NCBI GenBank assembly: GCA_036873135.1
Contig: JAPTYO010000002.1
Span: forward strand, 41,221,452 to 41,285,451
Length of the DNA: 64,000 nt
Direction of reading: 5' to 3'
DNA from: Clarkia xantiana subsp. parviflora
Lineage: Eukaryota; Streptophyta; Magnoliopsida; Myrtales; Onagraceae
The position numbers and the translations under genes were made by a program. Shown one piece after another: positions 10,229 through 20,775 of this stretch (the first letter of the stretch is position 1; every line of letters starts with the position of its first letter). Under the pieces are notes generated by a model that did no database searches, was not told the DNA's origin, and saw nothing but the letters and a program-made list of their open reading frames with translations.

Positions 10229-10732
10229 TTTTTTAGCTAGTTCGTAAAGTTTGATAAATTGGTGTTCTTGAATATACAAGTTACAGCCAAAAGTTTTAAG
10301 ATTTAAAGTTTTCAAATTTTCAATTTTTATCATGGTGGCAGAAAATTTCATGATGTTCATAATAAAATTTGATGTTCATGATCTTTAAGAAAAGTTGAAC
10401 TTTTATCATAATTAAAGATTAGATTATTGATCTTAGTAAAATTTGATCTTGAAATTTGACCACTAACCCTAATTACATGTTTCGGCCGACCCTATAGGGT
10501 TGTACAAAGTGAAAATTTTAATTTCTTAGTCCCCAAGTAATTATCAGTTTCGGCCGAATATATTGTTACAGTTTTTAATTAAATTTTTTCGGTAACAATC
10601 TTGCATGTATTTGTTCAAAATTATGATTAGATTAAGATATTTGTGATAGAAACTATCCATATATTTTAGTTGCTTAATATTGAGAAAATATATTGTAGGT
10701 AGATTTTACCATAATTTAAAATCTTAACAATA

Positions 10733-10802
<70 letters not shown>

Positions 10803-11130
10803 GTATACACAATTAATTTTCGGCCATATATATATATATGTGTGTGTAAATATTGGAAATTATTTTATAATTAATTATTACTTGGCGGCTAAGTTAAGTT
10901 TTTAGTGGATTTTAAAACCCTACTTAGCCCACAAGTAGTAATTTCGGCCCAACCCTATTGGGTTAATGAGCCGGTTCAATTTTGCACATCCGGGTCGGGT
11001 CGACCGACCGGGAGGACCAAGGGAACCTGAACCGGACCGAACCGGGTCGGGTTCCACGGGTCAAGACATGAGCGGGTCATCAAACTAGATTTTCTCAATC
11101 GGTCCGACCCAAAATTAATTGTCGATCTAG
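10215..11130 (+). mobile_element. Copia-F 5' untranslated leader remnant
   Basis: Downstream of the primer-binding site the sequence has the non-coding leader seen in Copia-B (20111-21200): 'aaaattttgataaa' and 'gatgttcatgatctt' phrases, 'tttcggccga' blocks, a TA dinucleotide run at about 10735-10802, and a 'gttaagttttta...ggattttaaaaccctacttagcc' block. The element stops around 11130 with no gag. It is a 5' truncated relic or a deletion derivative. Confidence 0.65.
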
Positions 11131-11638
11131 GTCACCAAAATTTTATGGCCTCTTACTAAGATGGAGCCGCCACCACGACCACAGAACACTTCAATCTCCG
11201 TACATACGTAGGTTTTCGTTATCGACTCGACGACATCATAGTTTCGAACTCCGAAGAGGAAGAAGCTATCAATTGAATTCATTCGTCAAGGTTTAGAGAA
11301 TTGCCTATTGCATCTTTTTTTCTGAAGAACTGTCGTTTGAATTCATTCGCGAGAATATAGGGTTTGGAGGATGTAGAACATGGGCTATTTTTTTTTTTCG
11401 ACCAACATGTTGAAGCAAGAGATTGAAGTAATATAGATAAGAAAGGGAAAGAACACAACAACCGTCGGAGCAAGCCTCAAACCATTCAGCTGAAGTGACC
11501 AAAATATCCTCATGATAATTTGATTTATGGAGGGTGTTTATGTAACTTCCATTTCTTTATATAAAGTAGCAGATTTCGTAGAATGAACGGAAGTTACAGA
11601 ATGTTGCTTAGCCCTAAAAAAATGAATGGCATTTTACT
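11131..11638. other. Unassigned spacer
   Basis: I see no domain, repeat partner or promoter here. The short frames on the minus strand (11279-11502) encode nothing recognisable. The stretch is slightly less AT-rich than its surroundings at 11155-11270, which might reflect a decayed coding fragment. Confidence 0.4.
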
Positions 11639-11935
11639 TTAAATTTTTTAGATTTTTTTTTTTTAATTTTCATTATAACAGTATGTTACATAGTTTAATT
11701 GAATTTTTTAAGAAAATATGGTTATGTTCTTGTATCATCCTAGGAATCGAGCCGATCTTGTATCATTCTCGGAGTCATTCTAATGATGTCATTACGACAT
11801 TCTCAGGAAGACAACGCGCACGCGCGTAGCGCGCGCATGTATCTAGTATAAGCATTAGGGAAATCCACTTAAGTGGATTAAAATATCAATTTACTTTTGT
11901 TTACGATTATAGACATACGTGAGCATTGCAAAAAA
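11639..11935. repeat. Dispersed repeat family R, copy 2, with GC hairpin
   Basis: This copy is homologous to 9195-9480. At 11815-11838 it contains alternating GC sequence ('gcgcacgcgcgtagcgcgcgc') able to fold into a hairpin, followed by 'atgtatCTAGT'. A hairpin shortly before CTAG resembles a Helitron 3' end. However, the similarity to copy 1 continues past CTAGT, so that end cannot be confirmed. Confidence 0.5.
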
Positions 11936-12045
11936 AATTGACTTAATTTATGTAAAATATAACTTATTATATAAAGTTTTGAACAAATTATTAAAAAATT
12001 ATAATGGTGCTCGAGAGACTAAGAATCATTTAATGTGTTTTTGCT

Positions 12046-13515
12046 TCTTTTTCGTGAACAACTGAGAGCCCTTTGGTGGGTGATTTTTTTTAATAAGGTT
12101 TTGGTCTTATATTATCAGAGCTAATAATGCAATTTGTAGTTCTTTAAAGCCGGACTCATTATGTCTCAAGACGACAATGCGCACACTTCTAGCATATACC
12201 AGTATATTTAATATACATATTAGTAAAAACCACTTAAGCCAATTAAGAAAAAGTTAATTTGATTATATTTTGCAATTGTAGATTTATATGCACATAATAG
12301 TAGGGCTAATTTAGTTATGACACTATTCAAAATTAACTAAGTTTTTTTGAAATAATAAAAATACGCTAAAAGTGGAAAAACAAATGAAAGAACCAATTTT
12401 CAACAATAAATCATACTTTGTATCATAACATTTATTCGTGAAAATATATTAATATTATTGGCTATTAACGTATCATCATGAGCTTACAACGATATGCATT
12501 AGAAATACATTAATATTATTAGTTAAATTTCCAAACATGATCATGCGATTCCGATAATTTTTTTCTCTCGGTTCATCTAGAATTTATTTTAAATTTTTAG
12601 ATTATTTTTAAACTTGATATAATATTTTTATTCGCAATTTAAGTTAATTTTAGTATTCGGAACTAGTTAATACAATTAAGTATTAAGATAGTAACAAAGT
12701 TTATTAGCATATATATATGGTAAAGACGTATGGCTTTTATGCATTAAATCGTAGGTGGATATATATGTTTTTGCTCATTTTTCGTTGAACAACAAAGAAT
12801 CCCTTGGTGCGTGATTTTTTTTAATAAAGTTCTATTCTTATATTATCAGAGCTAATGATGCATTTGTAATTCCTTAAATCCAGACTCATTATGTCTCAAG
12901 ACGACAATACACACACTTCTAGCATATACCAGTATATTTAATATACACATTAAGAAAAACCAGTTGAACCAATTACGAAAAAGTTAATTTTATTATATTT
13001 TGCAATTGTAGATGTATATGCACATAATAGTAGGACTAATATTTATGTCACTATTCAAAATCAATTAAATTTTTTTGAAATAATAAAAATACGCTAAAAG
13101 TGGAAAAAGAAAATGAAAGAACCACTTTTCAACAATAAATCATGATTTGTATCATAACATTTATTGTGAAAATGTATTAATAATATTGGTTCTTAATGTA
13201 TCATCATGAACTTACAACGATATGCATTAGAAATACATTAATATTGTTAGTTAAATTTCAAAACATGATCATCATGCGATTCTGATGATTTTTTTTCTCT
13301 CGGTCCATCTAGAATTTATTTTAAATTTTTAGATTATATTTAAACTTGATATAATTTTTTTTTTTACAATTTAAGTTAATTTTAGTATTCGAACCGTTTA
13401 ATACAATTAAGTATTAAGAGAGTAATAAATACTTTATTAGCATAGATGGTAAAGATGTGTGGCTTTTATGCATTAAATCATAGGTTCGATTCTTTGTAGT
13501 GACAATTTGTAATGT
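12046..13515. repeat. Tandem duplication of a ~725-bp AT-rich unit
   Basis: Two diverged direct copies lie head to tail, about 12046-12765 and 12771-13515. Shared landmarks are 'gtgattttttttaataa', 'ttatattatcagagctaat', 'cattatgtctcaagacgac', 'cttctagcatataccagtata', 'gaaataataaaaatacgct' and 'ggcttttatgcattaaatc'. No protein is encoded. The first part of each copy is related to repeat family R. Confidence 0.8.
13433..13505 (+). repeat. tRNA-like segment, probable SINE head
   Basis: 'tagcatagatggtaaag' resembles a degenerate RNA polymerase III A box. About 35 bp on, 'ggttcgattc' matches the B box consensus GGTTCGANNC, with 'ggcttttat' where an anticodon loop would be. The stems do not pair well, so it is not a working tRNA gene. 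A more decayed version sits at about 12695-12760 in the other tandem copy. I infer a tRNA-derived SINE head. Confidence 0.45.
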
Positions 13516-13913
13516 TTTTCCTTCAAATATTCAGAAGAGTATTTGTGTAAAATCAAGTTCTGTCTTTGTCTTAGTAATATAGATAATCATATAGAAATTT
13601 GTCGATTACAAAATGGCATTTGGCCTTTATATAATATATATATATAATATAATATATATAATAAAATACTAATAATAATAAATATATATATATATAATAT
13701 ATAAATATATATATAATAAATAATATATATAAATAAATATACAGATAGATAGATCATGTAATGTATAAACCACTTTCTTCAAGCAACCAAGATGAGAAAT
13801 ACGATTAGGAGTAGAGGGACTACCCCCGAAATTCACTTGATATGTTAGTTAGCATAAAGTGCAGAATAACCTAGTCAGCATGAACAAAGACCCGCCCCGG
13901 GAAGAAATGACCG
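13516..13913. other. AT-rich spacer with TA microsatellite
   Basis: 13630-13745 is almost pure A and T, dominated by 'tatata' and 'aataata'. The remainder (13746-13913) shows no recognisable feature. Confidence 0.6.
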
Positions 13914-14854
13914 GGACTTGTTTGGAGCGGAAATCAATGGATAAATCCAATTTGGATGAATTATCTTCTTTCTTCAAATTTAGTTGTATTTATTTTTCAA
14001 ATTTAATTTTATTATTCTTAATGAATAACTTAAATTTCTAATCTACTAGATTTTATCATTATTGTCTACAATGTACGCATTCAACGATATTTCAAAATTG
14101 ACAAAAATATACAAATAACCAAATTTTAAATTGCTATAAATAAATGGATTATCAAAAAATATTATAATTCAATTAATTATTTTAAACCATATGTCAGATC
14201 AACCAATCAGCTTAACGTTAACTAGCTTGAAGTGAATTGCAATCACAACAAGCAAGTTAACCTGACAGCTAGCCGCGAATACAATCGTGATAAGTGTTGC
14301 TCTAGTTGATATCTTAACTAAATTTCTCTGAAGCTCATACTTATTAGTAAAAACAATTAATATATTTTAACAAAAGAAACATGTAGAGTCATATTCCAAC
14401 AAGTTTATACCATCTTTTTTTCAGAGAAACAACAACGATTTAAAGTTAATCTTATTAAGAACTATTGCTAATATTTTGATGTCGAAATTAATATATAAAT
14501 TTATCTAATATTTTGAAGCACGCTGAATTCTTTGAATAATCCCTTTCGAGATAGATTACACAAAGTTAAGAGTAAAGAAGTAGCAAACATAATTTTGCAA
14601 ACAAGCTTTCTACTAGTTATGTCTTGGCCATGCATCATGTTCCATTGCCAAAGACATGATATATAAATATACAGCCATAAAAAGACTAGGTACATCAAAT
14701 GAAAGGGAAAACACCAAAACATAAGCACACCCCAATAATTAATTACATCATCAACACAATGAAACCATATATAATTAAAATAGGTACGTACATGGACAAG
14801 CATTATATTTATGCTTCCAATTAATTAGCTAGCTAATGACTGAATATATATCTA

Positions 14855-15175
14855 TCACATATCCCGAACTTCAAAGAGATTGCGGTTCTTGACAACGATA
14901 TCATACATGTGCATTGATTTGAGCTTGTTGAAATCCTTGGGAAGTGAGATGAGGTCGATAGTGGATCGCTTATGGAACTGAAACAGGTCATAGTCGTCGT
15001 AGTATCTCTCCCACCCGACAGCATAGAGCTTCTTCTCGAGTTGAGCATAAGATTTGATAATTTCATTGGTGGGTATATGGATTAACACCTTCCTCCTCAA
15101 CCCTCCACTATGAGGCTCTGGGTTTTCGATGAGACGAATAACTCCATTGTTGTTGAACATCCACACACCTGACAT
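14855..15175 (-). CDS. FPF1-like protein (flowering promoting factor 1 family), intact copy
   Basis: This is a single open frame of 106 codons with no intron, as is normal for FPF1 genes. Conserved blocks in order are '[18 protein letters not shown]' (residues 1-18), '[19 protein letters not shown]' (about 26-44), 'VGWERYYDD' (about 53-61), '[19 protein letters not shown]' (about 63-81) and '[21 protein letters not shown]' at the C-terminus. Length and ends match the family (about 110 residues). FPF1 was described in Arabidopsis as a small protein expressed at the shoot apex that promotes flowering and interacts with gibberellin responses. Its biochemistry is unclear. The start is fixed by the family N-terminus 'MSGVW'. 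A TATA box lies 84 bp upstream. It is the only undamaged copy here; the neighbours at 7656-7973 and 56294-56614 are broken. Copia-A sits about 785 bp upstream of the ATG and could affect its regulation. Confidence 0.95.
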   Translation of the reverse strand: MSGVWMFNNNGVIRLIENPEPHSGGLRRKVLIHIPTNEIIKSYAQLEKKLYAVGWERYYDDYDLFQFHKRSTIDLISLPKDFNKLKSMHMYDIVVKNRNLFEVRDM

Positions 15176-15258
15176 GTTTTAATGAGTTGATGATATGATG
15201 AATGAGTTGTTGTGTTTGGTTGATGAGATTGTGTTTGAACGTATGAGGATGGGGCATA

Positions 15259-15267
15259 TATTTATAG
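15259..15267 (-). promoter_or_regulatory. TATA box of the intact FPF1 gene
   Basis: CTATAAATA on the minus strand is 84 bp before the ATG and is conserved at the same spacing in copies 1 and 3. It predicts a short leader of about 50 nt. Confidence 0.75.
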
Positions 15268-15618
15268 GCAAGAATCTGCGTATGGAAAATATGCATGGGG
15301 TGTATTGTAACCAATGTAGGGAATCTTGGCTATAAAGAGACCACATAAATAAAGCCCAACCTAGCTAGCTAGATAGCTCCATCGTAGAATAGAATAGAAT
15401 GATTCTTTAGCTAGCTAGCATCAATAACTTTTCATGATGTGTGAGCATATATCATATTCTAATTACTATGTTTTAATTAAGTAATAACTGCTCATCTATG
15501 TTAAGCGAATAAATTATCTATACCAAAAAGCTACTAATTAATTGGATTAAGAATTATTGATTGATTACGTTTGAGGATGTGTCACGCACTGGTCTAGCTA
15601 CACAAACTATATAAATGA

Positions 15619-15630
15619 CATGCATGCATG
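15619..15630. promoter_or_regulatory. CATGCATG (RY-type) repeat upstream of FPF1
   Basis: The palindromic CATGCATGCATG lies about 444 bp upstream of the intact gene. It recurs at 8409-8420 (copy 1) and, extended by one more unit, at 57048-57063 (copy 3). RY elements bind B3-domain factors in seeds. Its role here is inference. Confidence 0.4.
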
Positions 15631-15959
15631 GCTTTAATTTGTGCCATGAAATGTGGTCTCATTCATGCATGATTCCGTGCATGGTGTTTCCCTCGTGACA
15701 TCGTGGTCCATTTCCCTCCCCGACCATATGTTCTGCATGTGCTTTTATTTGTCCAAGAATCCTTTCCCTCTCTAACTAACTAAATACTTCTTCTTCTTCT
15801 TCTTCTTCATCATCTACTCAATATATATACTTCATCATATCCATATTACAAGTTTATAGGACCACAAACCTACAATCTTCTAATGTGAGATCGTATTTGA
15901 TTTGAGAATCCATATTAGCTCTCTCATAGTCATATGCATCTATCTATATATCTCTCTCC

Positions 15960-16326
15960 TGTGAAAACTGGTAGCACGGTGGAGCACGGTGTAGCTCGGC
16001 GGAGCACGGCGAAGTGACCGCCGGAGAATCAGAAAAGTCGCATAGAAGTCACAGAGAAATGAGAGAAGGAGACAGAGAGATATGGGGATCACTTGGGTTA
16101 GTTTACTCATCGGTTCCCATCACCCTATAAATACTAAACCTTAACTATTCAAATAAAGATTGCATCGCAACCTTTCAGTGTAAACAAGTTTGGTCCCAAA
16201 CAATTTAACAAAGTTACAAATTGAATTAAACGGGCCACAAATAAGATGGGCCGACCCAAACACAAATGAACCATAAATCTGGGCCAAAAACACCGGACCA
16301 AGCCTTGACCAGTCTGGGCTTTAATA
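15960..16326 (-). repeat. Copia-A 3' LTR
   Basis: The 367-bp copy runs on the plus strand from TGTGAAAACTGG to GGGCTTTAATA and pairs with the 347-bp copy at 33378-33724. Extra 'ggagcacggtgtagctc' sequence near its start accounts for most of the length difference. The two LTRs differ at many positions, suggesting an old insertion. Confidence 0.9.
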
Positions 16327-16341
16327 ATCTCCCTCAATCTG
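16327..16341 (-). promoter_or_regulatory. Copia-A polypurine tract
   Basis: On the minus strand a purine-rich 'gagggagat' directly precedes the 3' LTR and overlaps the RNase H stop codon. It would prime plus-strand DNA synthesis. Confidence 0.65.
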
Positions 16342-17111
16342 AACTTTGTTGAAACACGCCAATCATGTTGAGGTTCATAATAACATGTTGAAGTTCAGCC
16401 TTAGGCAACGCCTTAGTAAACAAGTCTGCGAGCTGACTGGATGACTTTAAATGCATTAACCGAAGAAATCCTGCAGAAACATGGTCACACACAAAATGAC
16501 AATCAACTTCAACATGTTTGTTACACTCATGCAAAACAACATTATTGCCTATCTGAATTGCAGCCTTATTGTCACAACGCAAAACTATTGGCTTAACAAA
16601 AGTAAAACCTAATTAAGAAATTATCCTATTCAACCAAATTAACTTAGAAACAGTTTCACGCATACTGTGATATTCAGCTTCAGCAGAAGAAAAAGAAACA
16701 GTTGGTTGTTTTTTTACCTTCCAATAATCCAAAGAAACAAAAAGAAAAACATAATAACCAGTTACAGACCTACAAAACTCAATGCAACAAGCATAATCTG
16801 AATCACAATAAGCGCTGGTAGTATTTTGTTTGTTGGAAGATAAAAGAATACCCAAACCAGGCTGGTGTTTAAAATACTTCAAAATTATGAAAGCTGCATC
16901 ATAATGGGATTTTTTTTTTTTTTTTTGGATTTTGCACGTATTGACTTAAATATTTAACAGAATAGGCAATATTAGGACGAGTAATACCCAAATATAACAG
17001 CTTACCAATCAACCGTCTATATATAGTTGGATCAGAAAGCTTCGAATCATTCTCATTCAATTTAAGGGATTCATCATATCCAACAGATGTAAACCTCGCA
17101 TTCTGCTCCAT
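16334..17111 (-). pseudogene. Copia-A end of reverse transcriptase and RNase H
   Basis: Three broken frames together cover this region. 16899-17111 has 'PTIYRRLIGKLLYLGITRPNIAYSV', the end of a copia reverse transcriptase. 16613-16882 has 'SAYCDSDYACC' and 'FSSAEAEYHSM'. 16334-16582 has 'CDNKAAIQIGNN' and 'QLADLFTKALP'. The latter two are RNase H with its acidic residues. A run of about sixteen identical bases at 16911-16926 sits at the first break and probably shifted the frame. A further in-frame stop separates the last two pieces. Confidence 0.85.
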
Positions 17112-17160
17112 AGGAGTGTTGCAAGATTTTCATCCTAATAAACCAACTTCAGAAAGCATT

Positions 17161-17997
17161 TCAAGAAACATACTTTAGTTGAGAGAGCACAAGACCATTT
17201 TCAGACCTTGCAACTTCAATGCCAATAAAGTACTTTAGATTTCCTAAATCTTTCATTTTGAAGCTAGTTTGTAAAGCCCCTTTAAGATAAGAAATCAAGG
17301 CAACACTATTTCCAGTAATGAGTAAATCGTCCACATAAACTAAAAGAATAACAATTTCATCACCTTTCCTCTTAAAAAAGAGAGAACATTCAAGATGACT
17401 CTGTGTATACCCATTACCAAGAAGGGCTTTAGTTAGCTTAATATTCCATTGCCTTGAAGCCTGTTTTAACCCATAGAGAGATTTGTGTAATCTGCACACA
17501 AGATTAGACTTAATAACACACAACTCCCCTTGATTACCAAATCCAGGAGGTAAGTCCATATACACTTCCTCAAAAAAATCACCTTGAAGAAAATCATTAT
17601 AAACTTCCATCTGATACAAAGGCCAAGCATTCATAGCAGCAAGTGATAAAATGACACGAACAATACCAATTTTTGCAACAGGAGAAAAAGTTTCATCATA
17701 GTCAATGCCTTCTTTTTGCTTAAAGACTTTAGCAACAAGACGTGCTTTATAACGCTCAAGGGAACCATCAGAATTATACTTAACACGAAAAACCCACCTA
17801 CATCCTATCAAAGTTCAACCTTGAGGCAAAGAAACCAATGACCAAGTTTTATTGTCTTCCAAAGCAGCAATTTCTTCCTTCATAACCTTAGTCCAATTTA
17901 CATCTTTACATGCTTCAGAAAAAGATCTAGGCTCAGGAATTTTATCAATCATGCTTATAAAAGACCTATGTACATTGGAAACTCTATCATAACTCAA
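17161..17997 (-). pseudogene. Copia-A reverse transcriptase
   Basis: 17815-17997 has the lead-in 'WTKVMKEEIAALEDNKTWSLV'. 17161-17811 has 'GCRWVFRVKYNSDGSLERYKARLVAK', 'GIDYDETFSPVAK', 'KSLYGLKQASRQWN', the catalytic 'LVYVDDLLITGN' and 'MKDLGNLKYFIGIEV'. These are diagnostic of Ty1/copia reverse transcriptase (RVT_2). A stop near 17812 splits the two frames. Frames end in 'SQLKYVS' where the RNase H lead-in should follow. The element is not autonomous. Confidence 0.9.
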
Positions 17998-17998
17998 G

Positions 17999-18897
17999 TG
18001 AACAGATATATGATGTTAGTGGAACTATGAACAGACATATCATAGTCACGAGTCCAAACAGGTGGTCAAGTCTGTCTAACAGGTCTAACAAAAGGTTTAG
18101 AGAAAACGTGGAAATTATCAACCAAAGTAGGTGCATTATCAGTTATGTCATCATCATCACCTTCTAAAGAAACATCACATGCAGAGCTGACAGTTTCAAG
18201 ATCCAACTGAGTGTTATCAGTGACCACCCGGGACTCAGATTGATCCCCATGAGGCTCAACAATATCTGCAAAATGACCAGGAAAAATATCAAGACTAAAC
18301 ACAGGAAGATTATGTGTACTTGAATATTGGAAAGGGAAATAATGTTCAAGAAACTTAACATCCCTGGAAACCAAGAAAGACTTGGTTGTCAAATTTTATA
18401 GCATGTAGCCTTTTTGAGTAAGAGAATATCCCATCATAACACAAGCAACAGATCTGGTTGCAAATTTGTCAGATAAAGGAAGAATTTTTGCATAGAAAAG
18501 GTAACCAAATACTCTAATGGACGGAGTTTTATCATAAAGCTTTGTAAAAGGAGAAGAGCCCTTTAAAACATCAGTGGGCATCAAATTAATTAAGTAACAA
18601 GCTGCCAGAATACATTCTCCCAAAAAATTATCAGGAATAAAACTTTGCAACTTTAAAGATCGAGCAACTTCCAACAAATGCCTATGTTTACGTTCAACAA
18701 CCTCATTTTGTTCAAAGGTGTAAGCACAAGAAGTTTCATTAATAGTGCCATTTAAAAAAAAAAAAAAAAAGAGCAGAGCAGTTGTCATTAATAAAGTCAC
18801 CACCATTATCAGATCTAACACGTTTGATTTTCTTAGAGAACTGATTATCAACCAACACAAAGAAATGTTTAAGAATCTCAATGACATCGGATCTGAT
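17999..18897 (-). pseudogene. Copia-A integrase core and linker
   Basis: 18396-18897 contains integrase sequence. One phase reads 'FFVLVDNQFSKKIKRVRSDNGGDF', another after a 17-base adenine run (about 18753-18770) reads 'NETSCAYTFEQNEVVERKHRHLLEVARSL', then 'FGYLFYAKILPLSDKFATRSVACVMMGYS'. 18066-18392 is the acidic linker to reverse transcriptase. The upstream half of the integrase, including the zinc-binding part, is absent because the sequence becomes foreign at 18898. The homopolymer run causes a frameshift. Confidence 0.82.
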
Positions 18898-19548
18898 TGT
18901 CAGTGATATCCTGCTCCGTTTTGATCATGACTACTTAGATTTAAACTGTCCATGCATTTTGAATATTCGCCCTCAAGAGATGTAATATCTTCATGTTCGA
19001 TCACGGCACCATTTTCAAAAGCTTCAAACATGCATTTTCTAAGAGTAGTTATCATGCTCTTGTCCTAAATGCGTGTTTAGTGCGCAATTTAATGTCGCAA
19101 GATGATATGATTTAACTCATTATCATTCTTTTAGCTTTTATGGCTGCGTGTCTTACCGATTTTATTGGAACACAGTTTACATACATGTGAGTCATCTTTT
19201 TCATCCCTTAGGGAACACCTAATAGAGTAACTCAAACATTATGTTTTTAAACTGTTCTTTTGGAAGTGTTTTTTAATTGATTTTATTGCCTAGCCTTAAT
19301 TATCGTTCAAGGCGTTTGGAAGGAAAATCGTTTAACCGACTTAATCCTTATTCGTTGCAAAACTTATCTTACGGATTTCATCCCATGTCTGAACTGAGCA
19401 TCTTGGTTTTTCACCCTATGCGTCAGCTGATACTTTTACAAGGTCGTTGTAGCTTATGAAGCATACTTCTTCCCGATGTAAAAACTACAGTAAGTTATTT
19501 CCGAAGGAATGCAAGCGAAAATTCAACACATCATCATTTAGACACTTC
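18898..19548 (-). other. Foreign segment between Copia-A and Copia-B, with an exon-like frame
   Basis: This segment does not match Copia-A and directly precedes the Copia-B target site. It is continuous with 27825 onward across Copia-B, so it was in place before Copia-B arrived and probably belongs to the Copia-C block. On the minus strand, about 18898-19063 is an open frame of some 50 codons containing 'MITTLRKCMFEAFENGAVIEHEDITSLEGEYSKC' in part, preceded by a good splice-acceptor-like 'cacgcatttag'. I do not recognise the peptide. It could be a captured host exon or an unusual part of a copia polyprotein. Confidence 0.4.
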
Positions 19549-20110
19549 TGTTAGCATATGGTGACGTGGCGTCGTAATAGGAGCCCGTTAATTAAGGGAA
19601 TTACCTAAGTTAATTAGGTAATTGTCAATCTGGGCTAATTGGGCTAAATCCAATTAGTAATTGACAAGGGAGGCCCAAAATTTGGCCTCCCCCTTATACA
19701 TGCAATTCGGCCGGCCACCCTATACCACATTGGTTGGAGTTGCCTTTTGGCAACTCCACCAATACTATATATAGGGGTGTCTGCTAAGGGTTTATTCACT
19801 CATTCATAATAACAAGGATCTCCATTGAGAACACTTGTTTCCCTTAGTTAAATTTCGGCACCATCACATCTGGTCTGAGGTTCCATCTCCGTTGAAGAAT
19901 CGATCAGAGGTCTTGTTGTGGAGCTACATCGCGTGGGACTTCTTCTAACGAAGAACTTGCACGTGGTTCTGACCGGAGGATCAGAACTCCCTCCACATCG
20001 TCCTTAGGCAGGAAAGCTAAAAGGTATGTGTACTAATTCCGCTGCGTAGATTAGATTTCTTGCTAGTACACGTCTAGCATTCCGTAGTATTACGTCCCCG
20101 TAATCCAACA
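19549..20110 (+). repeat. Copia-B 5' LTR
   Basis: The LTR starts TGTTAGCATATGG and ends TAATCCAACA. It contains the TATA-like 'actatatataggggtg' at about 19767 and a 'ggccggcc' block typical of the copia LTRs in this window. Confidence 0.93.
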
Positions 20111-20124
20111 GTGGTATCAGAGCC
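20111..20124 (+). promoter_or_regulatory. Copia-B primer-binding site
   Basis: GTGGTATCAGAGCC begins at the first base after the LTR and matches the 3' end of initiator methionine tRNA, the usual copia primer. Confidence 0.9.
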
Positions 20125-20733
20125 CGTGTTAGGAGTTCTTAAAATTTTGATAAACTAATGTTCTTGATGTTCATAAAAACCAAATTTTTGATGTTTATGA
20201 ACACCATGAAGAATCCGTAATTTTTAAGTAGATTCCATGTGTTTGATCTTTAAAAACTAAAAAATTTCAAATTTACATGTTTTTTCTAGATCAAAACCGA
20301 ATTTTTCATGATCAATTTAAGTTTGATGTTCATGATCTTCAAGAACACCATGAGTTTTATCAAGAACACTTTTGGATTCATGATCATAGTAGTATTTGAT
20401 CTTAAAATTTGACAATTTTTCCAATTTTTGGTGTTATGGACGAAAACCCTAGTAAATTATTAGGTAAATTATTTAATTTCTTAGTGTCCAAGTAAGATAA
20501 TTTCGGCCGGCCCTAGTAGATATATATGTTACCATATTTTAATTTTATTAAAAGGAGACAATATATCTATAAATTGGAAAGATAAGGTAAGATTCACATT
20601 ATATAGTAAAATATATAAACTATCAATATATTTAGCTAAAAGATAGGGATAAAGATATATTGATAGGATTTAGTTACTTAAAAAGATTAAGAAGATATAT
20701 TGTCTATATATTTTATCCCTAAATATATTTTTG

Positions 20734-20775
<42 letters not shown>

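Larger units (their letters stand above)
13914..15959 (-). repeat. FPF1 duplication unit 2 (left part)
   Basis: Homology to unit 3 begins at 'ggacttgtt' (13914 here, 55351 there) and runs without large gaps through the gene and its upstream flank to 15959, where Copia-A interrupts. The unit resumes at 33725 on the far side of Copia-A. Unit 1 shares only the part from about 14564 onward. Confidence 0.88.

Noticed and set aside
11806..11838. Confirmed Helitron end
   Set aside because: Similarity between the two copies continues beyond CTAGT, so the terminus is not demonstrated.
13433..13505. Functional tRNA-Lys gene
   Set aside because: Box motifs are present but acceptor and anticodon stems do not pair, and the segment is part of a larger repeat.
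14833..15066. 77-codon minus-strand frame overlapping the FPF1 gene
   Set aside because: It is a different phase of the same strand; equivalent frames in the other copies only reflect FPF1 sequence conservation.
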